NCBI GenBank assembly: GCA_030998225.1
Contig: JAPYXD010000745.1
Location: 434,001-498,000 of the forward strand
Source of the DNA: Diplolepis rosae
Lineage: Eukaryota > Arthropoda > Insecta > Hymenoptera > Diplolepididae
Length of the DNA: 64,000 bases
Direction: 5' to 3'
Under the pieces are notes generated by a model. That model had not been told where the DNA came from. It made no database searches and saw nothing but the letters and a program-made list of their open reading frames with translations. The position numbers were made by a program, and so were the translations under genes. Below, one piece after another: positions 24,006 through 35,313 of the stretch (within the stretch, counting starts at the first letter, position 1; each line of letters opens with the position of its first letter).

Positions 24006-24338
24006 GATCCCGTCGTTTTGAAAATTATATCTAGTAGTGCAGGTGCTTAAAAACCATCTTCCTCAGGTAATTTGAGCTAAGAGCTGAAAATTAAGATACC
24101 TAGTTGATATTATACAGATCCCGTCATTTTGAAAATTATATTCAGTAGTCCAGGTGCTTAAAAAACATCTTTCTCAGGAAATTTGAGCTAAGAGCTGAAA
24201 ATTAAGATACCTAGTTGATATTATAGAGATCCGGTCATTTTGCAAATTATATTCAGTAGTCCAGGTGCTTAAAAAATATCTTCCTCAGGGAATTTAAGCT
24301 GAGAACTAAAATTAAGGATACCTGGATTATATTTTGGA

Positions 24339-24449
24339 GATCCCGTCGTTTTGAAAATTATATCTAGTAGTGCAGGTGCTTAAAAACCATCTTCCTCAGG
24401 AAATTTGAGCTAAGAGCTGAAAATTAAGATACCTAGTTGATATTATAAA
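24339..24449 (+). repeat. Alpha monomer class (exemplar)
   Basis: This is a 111-bp monomer counted from the GATCCCGTCG box to the next GATCCC. Its left half has CGTCGTTTTGAAAATT, ATATCTAGTAGTGCAGG and five A before CC. Its right half has GGAAATTTGAGCTAAGAG and ends in TTGATATTATAAA. It is among the commonest classes, usually alternating with beta-like monomers to give a roughly 222-bp dimer pattern. A frequent sub-form has GGTAATTTGAGC and ends TATTATACA (for example the copy starting at 24,006). Another, typical of zone B, reads AATTAATATACCTGG and ends TTGAAATTATAAA. The two CpG sites in CCCGTCG are the only CpGs in the monomer. Confidence 0.95.
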
Positions 24450-25665
24450 GATCCCGTCATTTTCAAAATTATATCTAGTAGTCCAGGTGCTTAAAAACCA
24501 TCTTACTCAGGGATCTTAAGCTGAGAACTGAAATTAAGGATAGCTGGATTATATTTTAGACATCACGTCATTTTGAAAATTATATCTCGTAGTCCAAGTG
24601 CCTAAAATACATCTTCCTCAGGAAGTTAAGCTGAGAACTGAAAATTAAGATACCTAGTACATATTTTTGAGATCCCGTCATTTAAAAAATTATATTTAGT
24701 GTTCCAAGTGCCTAAAATACATCTTCCTCAGGGAACTTCAGCTGAGAACTGAAAATAAAGATACAGGGTACATATTTTAGAGATCCCGTCATTTTGAAAA
24801 CTATAGTTAGTGGTCCAAGTGCTTAAAGAACATCTTCCTCAGTGAACTTAATCTGAGAACTGAAATTAAGGATACCTGGATTATATTTTGGAGATCCCGT
24901 CGTTTTGAAAATTATATCTAGTAGTGCAGGTGCTTACAAACCATCTTCCTCAGGAAATTTGAGCTAAGAGCTTAAAATTAAGATACCTAGTTGATATTAT
25001 AAACATCCCGTCGTTTTGAAAATTATATCTAGTAGTGCAGGTGCTTACAAACCATCTTACTAAGGGATCTTAAGCTGAGAACTGAAATTAAGGATAGCTG
25101 GATTATATTTTAGACATCACGTCATTTTGAAAATTATATATAGTAGTACAAGTGCCTAAAATACATCTACCTCAGGAAGTTAAGCTGAGAACTGAAAATT
25201 AAGATACCTAGTACATATTTTTGAGATCCCGTCATTTAAAAAATTATATTTAGTGTTCCAAGTGCCTAAAATACATCTTCCTCAGGGAACTTCAGCTGAG
25301 AAATGAAAATAAAGATACAGGGTACATATTTTAGAGATCCCGTCATTTTGAAAACCATATTTAGTAGTCCAGGTGCTTAAAAAACATCTTCCTCAGGGAA
25401 CTTAATCTAAGAACTTAAACTAAGGATACCTGGATTGTATTTTAGAGATCCCGTCATTTTGAAAATTATATTTAGAATTCCATGTTCCTGAAATACATCT
25501 TCCAAAGGGAATTTAAGCTGAGAACTAAAATTAAGGATACCTGGATTATATTTTGGAGATCCCGTCATTTTGATAATTATATATAGAAGTCCAGGTGCTT
25601 AAAAAACATCTTCCTCAGGGAATTTAAGCTGAGAACTAAAATTAAGGATACCTGGATTAAATTTT

Positions 25666-25776
25666 AGAGATCCCTTCATTTTGAAAATTAGATCTAGTAG
25701 TCCAGGTGCTTTAAAACCCTCTTACTCATCTAAGTTTTGCTTAGAGCTGAAAATAATGATACCTTGTTGATATTAT
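25666..25776 (+). repeat. Degenerate monomer at the 45-mer junction
   Basis: This monomer keeps the 111-bp length but carries many changes: CCCTTCATT, TTAGATCTAG, GTGCTTTAAAACCCTC, CTCATCTAAGTTTTGC and AATAATGATACCTTG. It occupies the place of cassette monomer 1 at the start of Y copy 2. Its equivalent at 20,674 is intact. Confidence 0.85.
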
Positions 25777-27551
25777 AGAGATCCCGTCCTTTTGAAAACC
25801 ATATTTAGTAGTCCTGGTGCTTAAAAAACATCTTCCTCAGGGAACTTAATCTAAGAACTTAAACTAAGGATACCTGGATTGTATTTTAGAGATCCCGTCA
25901 TTTTGAAAATTATATTTATAATTCCAAGTTCCTGAAATACATCTTCCAAAGGGAATTTAAGCTGAGAACTAAAATTAAGGATACCTGGATTATATTTTGG
26001 AGATCCCGTCACTTTGGAAATTATATTCAGTAGTCCAGGTGCTTAAAAAACATCTTCCTCAGGGAATTTAAGCTGAGAACTAAAATTAAGGATACCTGGA
26101 TTATATTTTAGAGATCCCGTCATTGTGAAAATTATATCTAGTAGTCCAGGTGCTTAAAAACCATCTGCCTCAGGGAACGTAATCTGAGAACTGAAAATTA
26201 AGATACCTAGTTGATATTATAGAGATCCCGTCATTTTAATAATTATATTTAGAAGTCAAGGTGCTTAAAAAACATCTTCCTCAGGGAATTTAAGCTGAGA
26301 ACTAAAATTAAGGATACCTGGATTTTATTTTAGAGATCCCGTCGTTTTGAAAATTATATCTAGTAGTGCAGGTGCTTAAAAACCATCTTCCTCAGGTAAT
26401 TTGACCAAAAGCTGAAAATTAAGATACCTAGTTGATATTATACAGATCCCGTCATTTTGAAAATTATATTCAGTAGTCCAGGTGCTTAAAAAACATCTTT
26501 CTCAGGAAATTTGAGCTAAGAGCTGAAAATTAAGATACCTAGTTGATATTATAGAGATCCCGTCATTTTGAAAATTATATTTAGTAGTCCAGGTGCTTAA
26601 AAAACATCTTCCTCAGGGAACTTAAGCTAAGAACTGAAGTTAAGGACACCTGGATTACATTTTAGAGATCCCGTCATTTTGAAAATTATATCTAGTAGTT
26701 CGGGTGCTTAAAAACCATCTTCCTCAGGAAATTTGAGCTAAGAGCTGAAAATTAAGACACCTAGTTGATATTTTAGAGATCCCGTCATTTTGAAAATTAT
26801 ATTCAGTAGTCCAGGTGCTTAAAAAACATCTTCCTCAGGGAATTTGAGCTAAGAGCTGAAAATTAAGATACCTAGTTGATATTATAAAGATCCCGTCATT
26901 TTGAAAATTATATTCAGTAGTCCAGGTGCTTAAAAAACATCTTTCTCAGGAAATTTGAGCTAAGAGCTGAAAATTAAGATACCTAGTTGATATTATAGAG
27001 ATCCCGTCATTTTGAAAATTATATTTAGTAGTCAAGGTGCTTAAAAAACATCTTCCTCAGGGAACTTAAGCTAAGAACTGAAGCTAAGGACAGCTGGATT
27101 ATATTTTAGAGATCCCGTCATTGTGAAAATTATATCTAGTAGTCCAGGTGCTTAAAAACCATCTGCCTCAGTGAACGTAATCTGAGAACTGAAAACTAAG
27201 ATACCTAGTTGATATTATAGAGATCCCGTCATCTTGATAATTATATTTAGAAGTCAAGGTGCTTAAAAAACATCTTCCTCAGGGAATTTAAGCTGAGAAC
27301 TAAAATTAAGTATACCTGGATTATATTTTAGAGATCCCGTCATTGTGAAAATTATATCTAGTAGTCCAGGTGCTTAAAAACCATCTTCCTCAGGAAATTT
27401 GAGCTAAGAGCTGAAAATTAAGATACCTAGTTGATATTATAGAGATCCCGTCATTTTGAAAATTATATTTAGTAGTCCAGGTGCTTAAGAAACATCTTCC
27501 TCAGGGGACTTAAGCTAAGAACTGAAATTAAGGATACCTGGATTATATTTT
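25666..27551. repeat. Y block, 17 monomers (1,886 bp), copy 2
   Basis: This copy lies 4,992 bp downstream of Y copy 1 and shares TTATAATTCC, CGTCACTTTGG, gamma, delta, GTTCGGG (26,696 against 21,706) and the AAGCTAAGGACAGCTGG monomer. Its first monomer (25,666-25,776) is degenerate. It also has GTAATTTGACCAAAAGC near 26,400, a change shared with 34,160, which links it to Y copy 3. Confidence 0.87.
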
Positions 27552-28438
27552 AGAGATGCCGTCATTGTGAAAATTATATCTAGTAGTGCAGGTGCTTAAA
27601 AACCATCTTACTCAGAAAACTTTAGCTAAGAGCTGAGAATAAAGATACCTAGTTGATATTATAGAGATCCCGTCATTTTGAAAACCATATTTAGTAGTCC
27701 TGGTGCTTAAAAAACATCTTCCTCAGGGAACTTAATCTAAGAACTTAAACTAAGGATACCTGGATTGTATTTTAGAGATCCCGTCATTTTGTAAATTATA
27801 TTTAGAATTCCATGTTCCTGAAGTACATCTTCCAAAGGGAATTTAAGCTGAGAACTAAAATTAAGGATACCTGGATTATACTTTGGAGATCCTGTCGTTT
27901 TGAAAATTATATCTCGCAGTGCAGGCGCTAACAAACCATCGTCCCCATGAAATTTGAGCTTAGAGCTGAAAATTAAGATACCTAGTTGATATTATAAATA
28001 TCCCGTCATTTTGGAAATTATATTCAGAAGTCCAAGTGCTTAAAAACCATCTTACTCAGGGATCTTAAGCTGAGAACTAAAATTAAGGATAGCTGGATTA
28101 TATTTTAGACATCACGTCATTTTGAAAATTATATCTAGTAGTCCAAGTGCCTAAAGTACATCTTCCTCAGGAAGTTAAGCTGAGAACTGAAAATTAAGAT
28201 ACCTAGTACATATTTTAGAGATCCCGTTATTTAAAAAATTATATTTAGTGTTCCAAGTGCCTAAAATACATCTTCCACAGGGAACTTCAGCTGAGAACTG
28301 AAAATAAGGATACAGGGTACATATTTTAGAGATCCCGTCATTTTGAAAAGTATAGTTAGTGGTCCAGGTGCTTAAAGAACATATTCCTCAGGGAAATTAA
28401 TCTGAGAACTAAAATTAAGGATACCTGGATTATATTTT
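27552..28438 (+). repeat. 887-bp cassette, copy 5
   Basis: This is the partner of copy 4 in the 45-monomer tandem duplication, with GACATC at 28,108. It has collected its own changes: TTTGTAAATT, CCATGTTCCTGAAGTAC, ATCTCGCAGTGCAGGCGC and GTCCCCATG. A short reverse-strand open frame at 27,737-27,934 exists only because variant monomer 3 removes the usual in-frame TAA. Confidence 0.92.
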
Positions 28439-30655
28439 AGAGATCCCCTCATTTTGAAAATTATATCTAGTAGTGCAGGTGCTTAAAAACCATCATCCTC
28501 AGAAAGTTTGAGCTAAGAGCTGAAAATTAAGATACCTAGTTGATATTATAGAGATCCCGTCATTTTGAAAATTATATTTAGTAGTCCAGGTGCTTAAAAA
28601 ACATCTTCCTCAGGGAACTGAAGCTAAGAGCTGAAAATTAAGATACCTAGTTGATATTATAAAGATCCCGTCATTTTGAAAATTATATTCAGTAGTCCAG
28701 GTGCTTAAAAAACATCTTCCTCAGGGAATTTAAGCTGAGAACTAAAATTAAGGATACCTGGATTATATTTTAGAGATCCCGTCATTGTGAAAATTATATC
28801 TAGTAGTCCAGGTGCTTAAAAACCATCTGCCTCAGGGAACGTAATCTGAGAACTGAAAATTAAGATACCTAGTTGATATTATAGAGATCCCGTCATTTTG
28901 ATAATTATATTTAGAAGTCAAGGTGCTTAAAAAACATCTTCCTCAGGGAATTTAAGCTGAGAACTAAAATTAAGGATACCTGGATTTTATTTTAGAGATC
29001 CCGTCGTTTTGAAAATTATATCTAGTAGTGCAGGTGCTTAAAAACCATCTTCCTCAGGTAATTTGAGCTAAGAGCTGAAAATTAAGATACCTAGTTGATA
29101 TTATACAGATCCCGTCATTTTGAAAATTATATTCAGTAGTCCAGGTGCTTAATAACATCTTCCTCAGGGAATTTGAGCTAAGAGCTGAAAATTAAGATAC
29201 CTAGTTGATATTATAGAGAACCCGTCATTTTGCAAATTATATTCAGTAGTCCAGGTGCTTAAAAAATATCTTCCTCAGGGAATTTAAGCTGAGAACTAAA
29301 ATTAAGGATACCTGGATTATATTTTGGAGATCCCGTCGTTTTGAAAATTATATCTAGTAGTGCAGGTGCTTAAAAACCATCTTCCTCAGGAAATTTGAGC
29401 TAAGAGCTGAAAATTAAGATACCTAGTTGATATTATAAAGATCCCGTCATTTTCAAAATTATATCTAGTAGTCCAGGTGCTTAAAAACCATCTTACTCAG
29501 GGATCTTAAGCTGAGAACTGAAATTAAGGATAGCTGGATTATATTTTAGACATCACGTCATTTTGAAAATTATATCTAGTAGTACAAGTGCCTAAAATAC
29601 ATCTTCCTCAGGAAGTTAAGCTGAGAACTGAAAATTAAGATACCTAGTACATATTTTAGAGATCCCGTCATTTAAAAAATTATATTTAGTGTTCCAAGTG
29701 CCTAAAATACATCTTCCTCAGGGAACTTCAGCTGAGAACTGAAAATAAAGATACAGGGTACATATTTTAGAGATCCCCTCATTTTGAAAACTATAGTTAG
29801 TGGTCCAAGTGCTTAAAGAACATCTTCCTCAGTGAACTTAATCTGAGAACTGAAATTAAGGATACCTGGATTATATTTTGGAGATCCCGTCGTTTTGAAA
29901 ATTATATCTAGTAGTGCAGGTGCTTACAAACCATCTTCCTCAGGAAATTTGAGCTAAGAGCTGAACATTAAGATACCTAGTTGATATTATAAAGATCCCG
30001 TCATTTTCAAAATTATATCTAGTAGTCCAGGTGCTTAAAAACCATCTTACTAAGGGATCTTAAGCTGAGAACTGAAATTAAGGATAGCTGGATTATATTT
30101 TAGACATCACGTCATTTTGAAAATTATATCTAGTAGTCCAAGTGCCTAAAATACATCTTCCTCAGGAAGTTAAGCTAAAAACTGAAAATTAAGATACCTA
30201 GTACATATTTTAGAGATCCCGTCATTTAAAAAATTATATTTAGTGTTCCAAGTGCCTAAAATACATCTTCCTCAGGGAACTTCAGCTGAGAACTGAAAAT
30301 AAAGATACAGGGTACATATTTTAGAGATCCCGTCATTTTGAAAATTATATCTAGTAGTGCAGGTGCTTAAAAACCATCTGCCTCAGGGAACGTAATCTAA
30401 GAACTTAAACTAAGGATACCTGGATTGTATTTTAGAGATCCCGACATTTTGAAAATTATATTTAGAATTCCATGTTCCTGAAATACATCTTCCAAAGGGA
30501 ATTTAAGCTGAGAACTGAAATTAAGGATACCTGGATTATTTTTTAGAGATCCCGTCATTTTGCAAATTATATTCAGTAGTCCAGGTGCTTAAAAAACATC
30601 TTCCTCAGGGAATTTAAGCTGAGAACTAAAATTAAGGATACTTGGATTAAATTTT
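27552..30655. repeat. X block, 28 monomers (3,104 bp), copy 2
   Basis: This is the partner of 22,561-25,665 at an offset of about 4,990 bp, with GACATC at 28,108, 29,549 and about 30,105. A CTTAATAACATC change near 29,150 is private. Near the end it carries CCATGTTCCTG at about 30,470, as the first copy does at 25,480. The final monomers differ (TTTGCAAATT against TTTGATAATT), so conversion has acted since the duplication. Confidence 0.86.
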
Positions 30656-30766
30656 AGAGATCCCGTCATTGACAAAATTATATGTAGTAGTCCAGGTGCT
30701 TAAAAACCATCTGCGTCAGGGAACATAAGCTGAGACCAGAAAATTATGATACCTCGATGATATTAT
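30656..30766 (+). repeat. Degenerate monomer at the next 45-mer junction
   Basis: The length is kept at 111 bp, with changes such as CATTGACAAAATTATATG, CTGCGTCAGG, GAACATAAGC, GAGACCAG and ACCTCGATG. It is a damaged gamma monomer sitting exactly 4,990 bp after the previous degenerate monomer, at the join to the truncated third copy. Confidence 0.84.
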
Positions 30767-33428
30767 AGAGATCCCGTCATCTTGATAATTATATTTAGAA
30801 GTCAAGGTGCTTAAAAACATCTACCTCAGGGAATTTAAGCTGAGAACTAAAATTAAGGATACCTGGATTTTATTTTAGAGATCCCGTCGTTTTGAAAATT
30901 ATATCTAGTAGTGCAGGTGCTTAAAAACCATCTTCCTCAGGTAATTTGATCTAAGAGCTGAAAATTAAGATACCTAGTTGATATTATACAGATCCCGTCA
31001 TTTTGAAAATTATATTCAGTAGTCCAGGTGCTTAAAAAACATCTTTCTCAGGAAATTTGAGCTAAGAGCTGAAACTTAAGATACCTAGTTGATATTATAG
31101 AGATCCCGTCATTTTGAAAATTATATTTAGTAGTCCAGGTGCTTAAAAAACATCTTCCTCAGGGAACTTAAGCTAAGAACTGAAGTTAAGGACAGCTGGA
31201 TTATATTTTAGAGATCCCGTTGTTTTGAAAATTATATCTAGTAGTTCGGGTGCTTAAAAACCATCTTCCTCAGGAAATTTGAGCTAAGAGCTGAAAATTA
31301 AGACACCTAGTTGATATTATAGAGATCCCGTCATTTTGAAAATTATATTCAGTAGTCCAGGTGCTTAAAAAACATCTTCCTCAGGGAATTTGAGCTGAGA
31401 GCTGAAAATTAAGATACCTAGATGATATTATAAAGATCCCGTCATTTTGAAAATTATATTTAGAATTCCAAGTTCCTGAAATACATCTTCCAAAGGGAAT
31501 TTCAGCTGAGAACTAAAATTAAGGATACCTGGATTATATTTTGGAGATCCTGTCGTTTTGAAAATTATATCTGGTAGTGCAGGTGCTAAAAAACCATCTT
31601 CCTCAGGAAATTTGAGCTAAGAGCTGAAAATTAAGATACCTAGTTGATATTATAGAGATCCCGTCATTTTGAAAACAATATTTAGTAGTCCTGGTGCTTA
31701 AAAAACATCTTTCTCAGGGAACTTAAGCTGAGAACTAAAATTAAGGATAGCTGGATTATATTTTTGAGATCCCGTCATTTAAAAAATTACTTTTAGTGTT
31801 CCAAGTGCCTAAAATACATCTTCCTCAGGGAACTTCAGCTGAGAACTGAAAATCAAGATACAGGGTACATATTTTAGAGATCCCGTCATTTTGAAAACTA
31901 TAGTTAGTGGTCCAGGTGCTTAAAGAACATCTTCCTCAGGGAACTTAATCTGAGAACTGAAATTAAGAATACCTGGATTATATTTTAGAGATCCCGTCAT
32001 TTTGAAAATTATATCTAGTAGTGCAGGTGCTTAAAAACCATCATCCTCAGGAAATTTGAGCTAAGAGCTGAAAATTAAGATACCTAGTTGATATTATAGA
32101 GATCCCGTCATTTTGAAAATTATATTTAGTAGTCCAGGTGCTTAAAAAACATCTTCCTCAGGGAACTGAAGCTAAGAGCTGAAAATTAAGATACCTAGTT
32201 GATATTATAAAGATCCCGTCATTTTGAAAATTATATTCAGTAGTCCAGGTGCTTAAAAAACATCTTCCTCAGGGAATTTAAGCTGAGAACTAAAATTAAG
32301 GATACCTGCATTATATTTTAGAGATCCCGTCATTGTGAAAATTATATCTAGTAGTCCAGGTGCTTAAAAACCATCTGCCTCAGGGAACGTAATCTGAGAA
32401 CTGAAAATTAAGATACCTAGTTGATATTATAGAGATCCCGTCATTTTAATAATTATATTTAGAAGTCAAGGTGCTTAAAAAACATCTTCCTCAGGGAATT
32501 TAAGCTGAGAACTAAAATTAAGGATACCTGGATTTTATTTTAGAGATCCCGTCGTTTTGAAAATTATATCTAGTAGTGCAGGTGCTTAAAAACCATCTTC
32601 CTCAGGTAATTTGAGCTAAGAGCTGAAAATTAAGATACCTAGTTGATATTATACAGATCCCGTCATTTTGAAAATTATATTCAGTAGTCCAGGTGCTTAA
32701 AAAACATCTTTCTCAGGAAATTTGAGCTAAGAGCTGAAAATTAAGATACCTAGTTGATATTATAGAGATCCCGTCATTTTGCAAATTATATTCAGTAGTC
32801 CAGGTGCTTGAAAAATATCTTTCTCAGGGAATTTAAGCTGAGAACTAAAATTAAGGATACCTGGATTATATTTTGGAGATCCCGTCGTTTTGAAAATTAT
32901 ATCTAGTAGTGCAGGTGCTTAAAAACCATCTTCCTCAGGAAATTTGAGCTAAGAGCTGAAAATTAAGATACCTAGTTGATATTATAAAGATCCCGTCATT
33001 TTCAAAATTATATCTAGTAGTCCAGGTGCTTAAAAACCATCTTACTCAGGGATCTTAAGCTGAGAACTGAAATTAAGGATAGCTGGATTATATTTTAGAC
33101 ATCACGTCATTATGAAAATTATATATAGTAGTACAAGAGCCTAACATACAAATTCCTCATGAAGTTAAGCTGAGAACTGAAAATTAAGATACCTAGTACA
33201 TATTTTAGAGATCCCGTCATTTAAAAAATTATATTGATTGTTACAAGTGCCTAAAATACATCTTCCTCAGGGAACTTCAGCTGAGAACTGAAAATAAAGA
33301 TACAGGGTACATATTTTAGAGATCCCGTCATTTTGAAAACTATAGTTAGTGGTCCAGGTGCTTAAAGAACATCTTCCTCAGGGAACTTAATCTGAGAACT
33401 GAAATTAAGGACAGCTTGATTATATTTT
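30656..33428. repeat. Rearranged third 45-monomer copy
   Basis: A third copy begins but lacks the first four monomers: its first monomer (30,656-30,766) is a damaged gamma form and its second is the CATCTTG delta form, which are positions 5 and 6 of the Y block. It follows the Y pattern to the GTTCGGG monomer (about 31,246) and then, near 31,440, jumps to cassette monomers 3 and 4, then a monomer-2-like copy (AAAACAATATTTAG), then a 7/8 pair near 31,760-31,980. The rest resembles the later part of the X block with trios near 33,095-33,420. The joins are all in monomer register. Confidence 0.78.
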
Positions 33429-35313
33429 AGAGATCCCGTCTTTGTGAAAATTATATTTAGTAGTCCAGGTGCTTAAAAACCATCTTACTCAGGAAACTTT
33501 AGCTAAGAGCTGAGAATAAAGATACCTAGTTGATATTATAGAGATCCCGTCATTTTGATAACCATATTTAGTAGTCCTGGTGCTTAAAAAACATATTCCT
33601 CAGGGAACTTAATCTAAGAACTTAAACTAAGGATACCTGGATTGTATTTTAGAGATCCCGTCATTTTGAAAATTATATTTATAATTCCAAGTTCCTGAAA
33701 TACATCTTCCAAAGGGAACCTAATCTGAGAACTGAAATTAAGGATACCTGGATTATTTTTTAGAGATCCCGTCATTTTGCAAATTATATTCAGTAGTCCA
33801 GGTGCTTAAAAAACATCTTCCTCAGGGAATTTAAGCTGAGAACTAAAATTAAGGATACTTGGATTATATTTTAGAGATCCCGTCATTGTGAAAATAATAT
33901 CAAGTAGTCCAGGTGCTTAAAAACCATCTGCCTCAGGGAACGTAAACTGACAACTTAAAATTAAGATACCTAGTTGATATTATAGAGATCCCGTCATCTT
34001 GATAATTATATTTAGAAGTAAAGGTGCTTAAAAAACATCGTCCTCAGGGAATTTAAGCTGAGAACTAAAATTAAGGATACCTGGATTTTATTTTAGAGAT
34101 CCCGTCGTTTTGAAAATTATATCTAGTAGTGCAGGTGCTTAAAAACCATCTTCCTCAGGTAATTTGACCAAAAGCTGAAAATTAAGATACCTAGTTGATA
34201 TTATACAGATCCCGTCATTTTGAAAATTATATTCAGTAGTCCAGGTGCTTAAAAAACATCTTTCTCAGGAAATTTGAGCTAAGAGCTGAAAATTAAGATA
34301 CCTAGTTGATATTATAGAGATCCCGTCATTTTGAAAATTATATTTAGTAGTCCAGGTGCTTAAAAACATCTTCCTCAGGGAACTTAAGCTAAGAACTGAA
34401 GTTAAGGACAGCTGGATTATATTTTAGAGATCCCGTTGTTTTGAAAATTAAATCTAGTAGTTCGGGTGCTTAAAAACCATCTTCCTCAGGAAATTTGAGC
34501 TAAGAGCTGAAAATTAAGACACCTAGTTGATATTATAGAGATCCCGTCATTTTGAAAATTATATTCAGTAGTCCAGGTGCTTAAAAAACATCTTCTTCAG
34601 GGAATTTGAGCTAAGAGCTGAAAATTAAGATACCTAGTTGATATTATAAAGATCCCGTCATTTTGAAAATTATATTCAGTAGTCCAGGTGCTTAAAAAAC
34701 ATCTTTCTCAGGAAATTTGAGCTAAGAGCTGAAAATTAAGATACCTAGTTGATATTATAGAGATCCCGTCATTTTGAAAATTATATTTAGTAGTCAAGGT
34801 GCTTAAAAAACATCTTCCTCAGGGAACTTAAGCTAAGAACTGAAGCTAAGGACAGCTGGATTATATTTTAGAGATCCCGTCATTGTGAATATTATATCTA
34901 GTAGTCCAGGTGCTTAAAAACTATCTGCCTCAGTGAACGTAATCTGAGAACTGAAAACTAAGATACCTAGTTGATATTATAGAGATCCCGTCATTTTGAT
35001 AATTATATTTAGAAGTCAATGTGCTTAAAAAACATCTTCCTCATGGAATTTAAGCTGAGAAATAAAATTAAGGATACATGGATTATATTTTAGAGATACC
35101 GTCGTTTTGAAAATTATATCTAGTAGTCCAGGTGCTTAAAAACCATCTTCCTCAGGAAATTTGAGCTAAGAGCTGAAAATTAAGATACCTAGTTGATATT
35201 ATAGAGATCCCGTCATTTTGAAAATTATATTTAGTAGTCCAGGTGCTTAAGAAACATCTTCCTCAGGGGACTTAAGCTAAGAACTGAAATTAAGTATGCC
35301 TTGATTATATTTT
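33429..35313. repeat. Y block, 17 monomers (1,885 bp), copy 3
   Basis: The first monomers are CCCGTCTTTGTG with TTACTCAGGAAACTTTAGC, then TTTGATAACCATATTTAG, then TTATAATTCC. Monomer 4 is TTTGCAAATT rather than CACTTTGG. GTTCGGG lies at about 34,460 and GTAATTTGACC at about 34,160. The block ends at cassette copy 6. Its closing monomer pair has TTAAGTATGCCTTGATTATA, a variant also seen just before 18,347, 36,867 and 39,197. Confidence 0.85.

Larger units (their letters stand above)
22561..25665. repeat. X block, 28 monomers (3,105 bp), copy 1
   Basis: This block starts with cassette copy 4 and carries further GACATC trios at 24,559 (1,442 bp after the first) and near 25,112 (five monomers later). 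Near its end it has a monomer 2/monomer 3 pair with CCATGTTCCTG (25,480). It is followed by a Y block whose first monomer is degenerate. Together with the preceding Y block it makes a 45-monomer unit. Confidence 0.86.
20674..30655. repeat. Two tandem copies of a 45-monomer unit of about 4,990 bp
   Basis: Y copy 1 plus X copy 1 (20,674-25,665, 4,992 bp) is followed directly by Y copy 2 plus X copy 2 (25,666-30,655, 4,990 bp). Rare tags recur at the same relative places: TTATAATTCC (about 20,925 and 25,917), GTTCGGG (21,706 and 26,696), CCCGTTATT (23,232 and 28,223) and CCATGTTCCTG (25,480 and 30,470). This is the largest clean tandem higher-order unit in the window. Confidence 0.86.

Noticed and set aside
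24339..24449. Half-monomer ancestry (GAAAATTATATCTAG and GAAAATTAAGATACCTAG)
   Set aside because: The two stretches look alike but are 66 and 45 bp apart around the unit, and the rest of the halves do not align. Chance similarity of AT-rich sequence is enough to explain it.
27737..27934. Reverse-strand open frame of 65 codons
   Set aside because: It lies wholly within two satellite monomers and translates the 37-residue monomer frame. It is open only because variant monomers lack the usual TAA. There is no start context, codon bias or conservation that would mark a gene.
20674..30655. Assembly duplication rather than real 45-monomer repeats
   Set aside because: The two copies differ by many private point changes and by different junction monomers, so they are not an exact assembly duplicate. 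An error in copy number cannot be fully excluded without reads.
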